Source: Bacteroidia bacterium
GTDB lineage: Bacteria > Bacteroidota > Bacteroidia > NS11-12g > UBA955
DNA length: 8,011 nt
Direction: 5' to 3'
NCBI GenBank assembly: GCA_023254645.1
Contig: JALRLA010000107.1
Coordinates: 1-8,011, forward strand
Part shown: piece by piece, positions 1 to 5,329 of the stretch
Position numbering within the stretch: position 1 is the first letter of the stretch
Layout: every line of letters begins with the position of its first letter
Made by a program: the position numbers and the translations under genes
Notes under the pieces: generated by a model
What the model was told of the DNA's origin: nothing
What the model saw: only the letters and a program-made list of their open reading frames with translations
The model's database searches: none

Positions 1-756
1 AGCTTGGGCCACAAGCAGTTGGAAGAGAACCCATGGGAGACATTCGAATCTATTTTCACAGTAGGTTCTGTTCACCAGGGTACTTTGACTTCCATCAATG
101 ACAAAGGTGCTACCGTTCAAATGCAGTACGGAGTTGAGGCATTTGCCCCCACTCGTCATTTGAAGAAGGAAGACAATAGCGCAGCCAAAGAAGATGAAGT
201 AATGGACTTCGAGGTTATCGAATTCAGCAAAGATGCCAAGCGCATTATCGTATCCCACACCAATTTGTGGAAGGGTGCCGAGCGCGAGCGCGTGAGAACT
301 GAGAAAGATGGCAAAGACAAAGCCCGTCGCAACGCTTCTAAAGCTGTTAAGAAAATTAACCAAACTCAGGAGCGCAGCACCATGGGTGAATTGGACGCCT
401 TGTCTGAACTCCGTGCACAATTGGAGCAAGCCGAGCGTGCTTCTGCCAAAGCCGCTGCTGCTAAGGCTGAAAAGCCCGCCGCTTCCCCCAAAGCAGAGAA
501 AGCTGCCGAAGCTCCAAAGGCTGAAAAAGCTTCCGAGTCTCCAAAGGCTGAGAAAGCTGCTGATTCTGGCAATGGCGATTTGAAATCGTTGAGCGGCCTT
601 GGCCCTGCCATGGAGAAGCGTTTGGCTGAGCAAGGTGTAAACAATATCGCTGATTTGACTGCCTTGGATGAGGCTAAAATTGCGACCATCGTTGAAGCCG
701 ATTCTAAGATCTCTGCTGATTCATTGAACAAATGGATCGCTGAGGCCAAAGGTTAA
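1..756 (+). CDS. rpsA: 30S ribosomal protein S1, C-terminal part (5' end outside window)
   Basis: This is the 3' end of the gene for ribosomal protein S1, which binds mRNA on the 30S subunit and helps unstructured or leader-poor messages enter the ribosome. The reading frame is open from base 1, so the true start lies upstream. About 46-261 encodes the last complete S1 (OB-fold) repeat, with the family pattern VGSVHQGTLTSINDKGA then a GVEAFAP segment. A charged helical stretch follows (about 262-460, rich in R, K, E and A), then four 9-residue KAEKAAESP-like repeats (463-570), then a compact domain at about 577-750. That last domain carries the LSGLGPAMEKRLAEQGV pattern of a helix-hairpin-helix and resembles the HhH tails found on some Bacteroidota ribosomal proteins such as L21. 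Identity as S1 is firm; the function of the tail is unknown. The gene ends in TAA and is followed by a strong intrinsic terminator. Use of preferred codons fits high expression. Confidence 0.93.
   Translation, partial: SLGHKQLEENPWETFESIFTVGSVHQGTLTSINDKGATVQMQYGVEAFAPTRHLKKEDNSAAKEDEVMDFEVIEFSKDAKRIIVSHTNLWKGAERERVRTEKDGKDKARRNASKAVKKINQTQERSTMGELDALSELRAQLEQAERASAKAAAAKAEKPAASPKAEKAAEAPKAEKASESPKAEKAADSGNGDLKSLSGLGPAMEKRLAEQGVNNIADLTALDEAKIATIVEADSKISADSLNKWIAEAKG
463..570 (+). repeat. Four in-frame 27-bp tandem repeats inside rpsA
   Basis: Four contiguous units of 27 bases encode KAEKPAASP, KAEKAAEAP, KAEKASESP and KAEKAADSG. The DNA copies have diverged mainly at third positions (AAG/AAA, GCT/GCA, GAA/GAG), so the protein repeat is better conserved than the DNA. 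The product is a flexible Lys/Ala/Glu/Pro linker joining the S1 repeats to the C-terminal HhH-like domain. Copy number could vary between strains by slippage or recombination; that is inference. Confidence 0.9.
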
Positions 757-774
757 TTCTAAAGCAATTCTATA

Positions 775-809
775 AAAAGCCCCGCCATTCGGCGGGGCTT
801 TTCTTTTTT
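775..809 (+). terminator. Rho-independent terminator of rpsA
   Basis: A perfect 12-bp stem (AAAAGCCCCGCC paired with GGCGGGGCTTTT) closes a 4-base ATTC loop at 787-790. It is followed by a run of T interrupted by a single C, ending at 809. It starts 18 bases after the rpsA stop codon. The A-rich 5' arm and T-rich 3' arm make the core stem partly bidirectional, but no minus-strand gene ends here, so it serves rpsA. Confidence 0.95.
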
Positions 810-848
810 ACCGATGTCAAAATCTGTTGTATTTTTACCCAAAGCCCT

Positions 849-1511
849 ATGAATGAGCAACTGTTAGCCGCTGTCGCACTGAGTTTGCTGCATGGATTGA
901 TTCCAAGCCACTGGTTGCCGCTGTTGGCCTTGTCGAAAAAGCAACAATGGAACATGTCAAAAACCCTGGTATACACGGGTTTGGCAGGATTAGCACACGC
1001 GGCTAGTACCATTGCGATTGGCTTGAGCTTGATTTATGGCTGGGCCGGTGCGGTTTCTGTTTTGGATCAGTACAGCCTGTCAGATTCCCTTATGGGAAAA
1101 GCATGGATGTGGTTTTTAAATCACATTGGCTATTTGCCTGCAGTGATCGTTGTGCTCGTGGGTATTGTGTTCCTCATCAAGCACTACAAGCACAAGCATT
1201 TTCATGTTCATGGCATCGACAGCGATAAACGAGGGTGGGGATTCCTAGCGGCCTTGATGTTGGCCATGTTTCTATCCCCATGTTTGGAGATTGAAGTGTA
1301 TTTTTTGACCTTGTTTAGCAGTTTTGGGATGTCGGCCGTTTTGAAATTGATTCTGGTTTATGCAGCCAGTACCATTTTGTCTATGTGCACAGGCGTTTGG
1401 GTCATGTACAAAGGCATAGAGCGATTTGACTCGCACAAGATTGAGCACAACGCAGGTATGATCAGCGGTTGGGTTCTCGTCTTTTCAGGCCTGTTCATGT
1501 GGCCATTTTAA
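849..1511 (+). CDS. Polytopic membrane protein with NicO/UreH-like histidine motifs, putative metal permease
   Basis: A 220-residue inner-membrane protein with about six hydrophobic segments (roughly residues 1-25, 38-66, 88-110, 131-155, 161-186 and 200-218). Three features suggest transition-metal transport of the NicO/RcnA/UreH (LysE superfamily) kind. HGLIPSHW lies in the first helix (15-22). GLAHAAST lies in the second (47-54), comparable to the paired His motifs of those permeases. A histidine-rich loop follows helix 3 (H112, H115, H117, H119 and H121). SPCLEIE (143-149) adds a conserved-looking Pro-Cys and acidic pair inside a membrane helix. No family match could be checked, and the motifs are not the canonical HX4DH signature of NiCoT transporters, so substrate and direction are unknown. 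The ATG at 849 is the first in frame after the rpsA terminator and has no Shine-Dalgarno sequence. The 3' end overlaps the convergent transporter gene by 4 bases. Confidence 0.6.
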   Translation: MNEQLLAAVALSLLHGLIPSHWLPLLALSKKQQWNMSKTLVYTGLAGLAHAASTIAIGLSLIYGWAGAVSVLDQYSLSDSLMGKAWMWFLNHIGYLPAVIVVLVGIVFLIKHYKHKHFHVHGIDSDKRGWGFLAALMLAMFLSPCLEIEVYFLTLFSSFGMSAVLKLILVYAASTILSMCTGVWVMYKGIERFDSHKIEHNAGMISGWVLVFSGLFMWPF

Positions 1512-2245
1512 TCATCCTTTGCCAAATAGCGGTCAATCAGTCGATGTGCGCCGTAGAGAAGGGGCAGCAGCAACAAGGCCATTCCTACCTTGTACACATA
1601 ATTCAAGCTGCCGACCTGTATGACCCATTTCAGCGGATATCCAGCGCCCCACCAAAATGCAATGACGAGTACCACGTAACTGTCGATCAATTGAGAGACC
1701 AAGGTTGAACCCGTGGCTCGCACCCATATGCGGTTCCCTTGGTCCTGAGATTTGAGCTTTTCGAAAATGAAGGCATCCACCAACTGACCTACCAAGAAAG
1801 CCACCAGAGATCCCATGATGATGAACAAGCCTTGGCCAAAAATGGCATTAAAAGCTTGACTCATGTTGGTCAAGCCCTGGTTTTGGCCACTGTTGAGCCA
1901 AAATTCTGCTCCATCCAAGTTCATGGCAACTCGTACCGCAATAAATGCGTAAACCAGCATGCCGGCGGCCAAATAACTCAGCCATTTGACACCTTTCTTG
2001 CCGTAGTATTCGTTGATCAAATCGGTCAAGATGAAAACGAATGGCCAGAGAATGACACCCGCGGTCATGTCAAAGTTGAAAACATCACCTCCTATAACCC
2101 ATTGAGCAGGAGACAAGCCCAAGCTGGATTCAAGACTGAAAATTTTAGCCCCAATGAATTCAGCAACCAAGGCATTGGTCAAAAACAAGAATCCAAGAAC
2201 GACGAACAGACGTTGTTTACGAGAAAAGGCAAACGAAGTGGACAT
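1508..2245 (-). CDS. Queuosine precursor transporter, VUT family (YhhQ/DUF165)
   Basis: A 245-residue polytopic membrane protein of the VUT (vitamin uptake transporter, DUF165) family. Characterised members such as E. coli YhhQ import the queuosine precursors preQ0 or preQ1, used to modify the wobble base of GUN-anticodon tRNAs. Family hallmarks visible here are TDLINEYYG (residues 74-82), GQLVDAFIFEKLK (153-165) and RATGSTLVSQLIDS (176-189), separated by hydrophobic helices. An insertion at about 110-137 (AEFWLNSG then a Gln/Asn-rich stretch) lies between helices; I believe it is usual in Bacteroidota members but could not check. The start ATG (2243-2245) opens MSTSFAF just before the first helix. 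No queuosine biosynthesis gene is adjacent, so the substrate call rests on family alone. The stop codon overlaps the stop of the convergent permease-like gene. Confidence 0.88.
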   Translation of the reverse strand: MSTSFAFSRKQRLFVVLGFLFLTNALVAEFIGAKIFSLESSLGLSPAQWVIGGDVFNFDMTAGVILWPFVFILTDLINEYYGKKGVKWLSYLAAGMLVYAFIAVRVAMNLDGAEFWLNSGQNQGLTNMSQAFNAIFGQGLFIIMGSLVAFLVGQLVDAFIFEKLKSQDQGNRIWVRATGSTLVSQLIDSYVVLVIAFWWGAGYPLKWVIQVGSLNYVYKVGMALLLLPLLYGAHRLIDRYLAKDD

Positions 2246-2251
2246 AGGCTA

Positions 2252-2281
2252 TAAAACTACAACATACCGAGAGAAGTCAAA
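2252..2281 (-). promoter_or_regulatory. Candidate Bacteroidota-type promoter for the VUT transporter
   Basis: On the minus strand TTTG (2278-2281) is followed by an 18-base spacer and TAGTTTTA (2252-2259). This resembles the Bacteroidota -33 TTTG / -7 TAnnTTTG pair with one mismatch in the -7 box. Transcription would start almost at the ATG, giving a leaderless or nearly leaderless message. That makes the call uncertain. Confidence 0.33.
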
Positions 2282-2358
2282 GCGAGTATATGAAACTAGA
2301 CAGCCTGAATTTAGGGCCTTTTGCAATCGATGTTTTGGACTGATTTTTGAAGTTCTAC

Positions 2359-3414
2359 ATGGCAGTGAAAGCAAGAGTATGGTTGTGTTGTTTACTGGCT
2401 TGGTCAGGATTGAAGGCTCAAAGCTCCGTCAAAATGGCTATGCAAGAAGGTCAGCAGCGTTACGAGCGTAAGCAATACGATCAAGCCTTGGTTAGTTTTA
2501 ATCGGGCCATTTCCTTGCAGTCTGAGCCTAGTGGGGCTAGGCAATCACCCCAATTGGCACTCTCGTATTATGCTCGCGGTCTTTGCTATTTGTCCCTGAA
2601 GCAGTACGGCTCATCTACGGTAGATTTCAACAAGGCCATTTATTTGGATTCGGGTTTGAATGAGGCCTATTACAATCGATCATTGTCCTATTATGCGAGC
2701 AAAAATTACCACTTCGCCTTGGCTGATGTTTCTCGTTACATTCTCCATCAACCCAGCGATACGGCGGCTCGGCGATTGCGCATCGTCATGGCACAGCAGC
2801 TCAGCGAATATGAAATAGCCGAATCAGATGCCTGGTATTTGTTTCGACTGAGTGGAACAGAACAAGAATTGCGCAATTGGATTCAATGTTGCATGATGGG
2901 CGAGCGCTGGAATTCGTTTCAAACCTGTTCAGATACAGCATTGCTAGAATACGATCAATTTCAATGGTTGAGAATGGAAAGAGCTTGGGTGTATCACCTT
3001 CAAGGATTGTACGAACGAAGCAATGCTGAACTGAATATGTATGCCTTGGCAGCCGGTTCTGATGCAAAAGCCTTGCACCTGAAAGCCGATAATTACACCT
3101 TTTTGGCTGAGTTTTCTAAAGCTCGAGAGTTGTATGAATCATTGCTTGAGCAAAAACCCAATGATGCGAATTTGTGGGTGGATTTGGGTACGGTTTCCCT
3201 TCAAGAAAAAGACTACAGCCGAGCAGAGCGGGAGTTGACCAAAGCGATTTCCATGCAAACGGATTTACTTGCCTTTGCCTACCTATCTCGGGGAGTGGCT
3301 CGATATGAATTGGGGAAAGGTCCCGATGCCTGTCAAGACTGGAATCGCAGTCACATGCTAGGTGAATCAGCTGCTGCAGAATATCTTCGAACCCGTTGCC
3401 AATCCAAGCCATGA
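2359..3414 (+). CDS. Exported tetratricopeptide-repeat protein
   Basis: A 351-residue protein made almost wholly of TPR helices, a scaffold for protein-protein contacts. The N terminus MAVKARVWLCCLLAWSGLKA is a Sec signal peptide with probable cleavage before Q21, so the protein should act in the periplasm or on the outer membrane. An earlier in-frame TTG at 2347 would add only four residues ahead of the signal peptide and is not favoured. Recognisable TPR units lie at about 25-57, 67-100, 101-134, 237-270, 271-304 and 305-338, each with the spaced A/G-Y-F/A pattern. The segment 140-235 is more diverged, with two Cys (C177, C178) and another at C190. The stop codon overlaps the start of the next gene as ATGA, so the two are translated together and probably work in one envelope process. 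The exact function is not recognisable. Confidence 0.85.
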   Translation: MAVKARVWLCCLLAWSGLKAQSSVKMAMQEGQQRYERKQYDQALVSFNRAISLQSEPSGARQSPQLALSYYARGLCYLSLKQYGSSTVDFNKAIYLDSGLNEAYYNRSLSYYASKNYHFALADVSRYILHQPSDTAARRLRIVMAQQLSEYEIAESDAWYLFRLSGTEQELRNWIQCCMMGERWNSFQTCSDTALLEYDQFQWLRMERAWVYHLQGLYERSNAELNMYALAAGSDAKALHLKADNYTFLAEFSKARELYESLLEQKPNDANLWVDLGTVSLQEKDYSRAERELTKAISMQTDLLAFAYLSRGVARYELGKGPDACQDWNRSHMLGESAAAEYLRTRCQSKP

Positions 3415-4373
3415 CCAGCCGTTCCTTCGCTTTCGCCATCGCCTTGACCAGCGTCTTGTTCTTAGGCGCCAAACTTGGATCCATAGAAGATGAGACCCAT
3501 TCAAGGAAGGATTGGACCATTTACCAGGATTCTATCTTTCACTGTGACGGAGTGCGCTTTGATTTTTTGGCCTTAGATCCTGAGCCATCCTATCACTTGT
3601 GCAACCAAGTAGGACCGCTTTTTTGGAGGCGAGTATTGGATTTAGGTCGAGATTCCAGCATTGTGGTTGATATTGAAACGCGTCAAACTTACGGGGTAGT
3701 GCCGGCTCATTTGATCGATTCGATGGAGCGTATGGGTCGACTGGATTCTTTTGCCAAGGCCTTTCGAATGAATTTGGGATTCGACAGTTTGGCTCCGATT
3801 CGCTTCGTGAGAGGGAAGACTGAGTTTTTTCAATACCAAAAGGTGGGGCCATTGCTGCATATGGCTTTTCAGGAGTTCGCTAAACATGCTGTAGATCCTA
3901 AGATTGCCGAATTGTTGTTGTTGATTGAAAGTCCCAACGACCCCAATGGCGTTTCCAGCTCAGGAGCGGTAGGTCATTTTCAATTGATGCCATTTGTGGC
4001 GAAGAAATACGGATTGGTTGTTACTTCTTCTCGCGACGAACGCTTAGACTTTTCGCGGAGCGCTTACGCTGCCGCTCGTTTGGTGAAAGAATACGCCATG
4101 CCGGCGGCCGATGAAATATGTGCATCGATTGGCCTTGAGCCTAAGCACAATGAACTGTGGTACCACTTATTGGTGCTTCACATTTACAATGCAGGAGGCG
4201 GGACTGTCAGCCAAGCCGCAGCCGTCATTGGCCAGGTAGAGGATCCCTATGAATTCATTCAAACCCTTTGGAAAACCAAGGCAGGTAGATTTGGTAATCA
4301 ATCTCAAAATTACAGTCAGGTAGCCCTGGCCTCGTATTGCAAATACAGAGACTTTTTGTTTCAACGCAAATAA
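3411..4373 (+). CDS. Exported SLT-domain protein, putative lytic transglycosylase
   Basis: A 320-residue protein whose C-terminal half has the lysozyme-like SLT fold of lytic transglycosylases, which cleave peptidoglycan glycan strands to 1,6-anhydro-muropeptides. The active-site Glu is probably E173 in LLLIES (170-174). It is followed by GAVGHFQLMP (185-194) and then YNAGGG (259-264), the canonical order of SLT motifs, with a conserved-looking NYSQVALA near the end (300-307). Residues 5-24 are hydrophobic and act as a signal peptide or membrane anchor. The region 25-160 has no recognised domain and contains two Cys (C45, C64). No LysM wall-binding repeat is present, unlike MltD. I start it at ATG 3411 because this gives the ATGA overlap with the TPR gene and a signal sequence at the very N terminus; the in-frame TTG at 3396 is less likely. 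The last 13 bases overlap the convergent glycosyltransferase gene. Confidence 0.85.
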   Translation: MTSRSFAFAIALTSVLFLGAKLGSIEDETHSRKDWTIYQDSIFHCDGVRFDFLALDPEPSYHLCNQVGPLFWRRVLDLGRDSSIVVDIETRQTYGVVPAHLIDSMERMGRLDSFAKAFRMNLGFDSLAPIRFVRGKTEFFQYQKVGPLLHMAFQEFAKHAVDPKIAELLLLIESPNDPNGVSSSGAVGHFQLMPFVAKKYGLVVTSSRDERLDFSRSAYAAARLVKEYAMPAADEICASIGLEPKHNELWYHLLVLHIYNAGGGTVSQAAAVIGQVEDPYEFIQTLWKTKAGRFGNQSQNYSQVALASYCKYRDFLFQRK

Positions 4374-5101
4374 TCAGGGGTGTACAATCCCCACTTGTGC
4401 AAGCGGTACTGCAAACTGACAACCAGTACGCCTAAGCCGTAGGTAACACTTCTTCGGAAGTTGATGGAGCTAGCTTCAGGAAAATACCGCGTAGGGCAGG
4501 AGAGTTCACCTATGCTGAATCCTGCGTTGAAGGTTTGAGAGACAATTTGGTTGTCAAAAACAAAATCATCTGAATTCAAATCAAAGTTCACGGCATTCAA
4601 CACTCGTTTGTGGTAGGCCCGGTAGCCTGTGTGGTATTCGCTGAGGTGCTGGCCCATGAGCATGTTCTGTATGGCTGTCAAAAATCGATTGCTCCAGTAT
4701 TTGTAACGAGGCATTCCCCCTTGTAGCGCTCCTTTGCCCAAGATTCGAGAAGCAAAAACGGCATCGTAGACCCCTGAAGCCACCATGGAAATTAGGGCGT
4801 TCAACAATTTGGGGGTGTACTGGTAATCGGGGTGAACCATGACCACAATATCGGCTCCTAGCTCCAAGGCTGTGCGGTAGCAGGATTTTTGATTTCCTCC
4901 GTAACCACGGTTTTGTTTGTGGACCAGCACATGTTGAATGCCCAACTCCTTGGCTAACTCTGCCGTCGCATCTTGACTGGCATCGTCCACCAAAACAATG
5001 TCATCTACCCAAGATCGATCGATTTCAGCGAGGGTTTTGGCCAACGTGGACTGTGCATTGTAGGCCGGCAAAACGACCACTACTTTCTGGTTAAGAACCA
5101 T
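4361..5101 (-). CDS. Family 2 glycosyltransferase (DPM1/DPG-synthase-like)
   Basis: A 246-residue GT-A fold enzyme that would move a sugar from a nucleotide sugar to a lipid phosphate or glycan acceptor at the cytoplasmic face of the membrane. The nucleotide-binding start VVVVLPAYNAQSTL (7-20) leads to VDDAS (38-42) and NRGYGGNQKSCY (64-75). HPDYQY (90-95) sits in the metal-binding DxD position, with HPD in place of DAD. SRILGKGALQGGMP (118-131), HTGYRAY (157-163) and SDDFVFDNQ (177-185) follow; these patterns recur in the polyprenyl-phosphate mannose/glucose synthase-like group. There is no C-terminal transmembrane pair, so it is the short soluble or peripheral type. The donor and acceptor cannot be read from sequence. 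It is transcribed alone, away from the act operon, and its 3' end overlaps the transglycosylase gene. Confidence 0.9.
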   Translation of the reverse strand: MVLNQKVVVVLPAYNAQSTLAKTLAEIDRSWVDDIVLVDDASQDATAELAKELGIQHVLVHKQNRGYGGNQKSCYRTALELGADIVVMVHPDYQYTPKLLNALISMVASGVYDAVFASRILGKGALQGGMPRYKYWSNRFLTAIQNMLMGQHLSEYHTGYRAYHKRVLNAVNFDLNSDDFVFDNQIVSQTFNAGFSIGELSCPTRYFPEASSINFRRSVTYGLGVLVVSLQYRLHKWGLYTPDYLR

Positions 5102-5329
5102 GAAACAAAAATGACGCTCAATCCCTTGAATTTGTCGATGAGAGTGTCAACAATACTGCACAAGCGATGGAATGAAGGGATGACGAACGTATCTAAAGTG
5201 CCTTTATATCTAAGGGATAGGCATCTAATTTAGACCCATTTTAAATTGAATAACCTGTGTACAAAATGTTCCCCACCTCTTAAGGGTCAATCTATATTTG
5301 CAATGCGAAAAATCCCTTTGCAATCACTC
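5102..5329. other. Divergent intergenic region between the glycosyltransferase and the act operon
   Basis: About 228 bases without a supportable gene; the short in-frame ATG and TTG extensions here are not convincing. It is AT-rich from about 5190 on. It contains three ATCTAA hexamers (5191-5196, 5208-5213, 5223-5228), two AAGGGAT copies (5175-5181, 5212-5218), a short TGCCT/AGGCA inverted pair (about 5199-5224), and an exact Bacteroidota -7 box at 5293-5300. It should hold the control region of the act operon and the promoter of the minus-strand glycosyltransferase. No terminator hairpin was seen. Confidence 0.7.
5293..5300 (+). promoter_or_regulatory. -7 promoter box (TATATTTG) of the act operon
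   Basis: TATATTTG matches the Bacteroidota housekeeping -7 consensus TAnnTTTG exactly. A good TTTG at -33 is missing; the nearest candidate is TGTT at 5267-5270 with a 22-base spacer. Transcription would begin near 5305, just past the ATG at 5303. That favours the ATG at 5330, with a leader of roughly 25 bases, as the real actA start. Confidence 0.45.

Noticed and set aside
366..749. 127-codon minus-strand frame across the rpsA repeats
   Set aside because: Ala/Ser/Phe-rich low-complexity translation is the expected mirror of the KAEKAA repeats, not a gene.
1739..2254. 171-codon open frame on the plus strand opposite the VUT transporter
   Set aside because: It is the antisense shadow of a well-supported membrane transporter; its translation is hydrophilic, low in pattern and has no start signal.
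2320..2349. TTTG, 18-base spacer and GATTTTTG as a promoter for the TPR gene
   Set aside because: One mismatch in the -7 box and a predicted start only a few bases before ATG 2359; kept only as a weak possibility.
3396..3410. TTG start five codons upstream for the transglycosylase
   Set aside because: The ATG at 3411 gives the classic ATGA coupling and a signal peptide at the N terminus; the TTG adds nothing.
4376..4392. GGGG/CCCC inverted repeat near the transglycosylase stop, as a terminator
   Set aside because: Only a 4-bp stem with no T tract on either strand, and it lies inside the glycosyltransferase coding sequence.
5199..5224. TGCCT/AGGCA inverted pair as an operator or hairpin
   Set aside because: Only 5 bp pair with a long loop; too weak to call, so it is only mentioned in the intergenic entry.
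5246..5302. TTG start at 5246 for actA
   Set aside because: It lies upstream of the exact -7 box and adds a Cys/Pro-containing segment ahead of the signal peptide.
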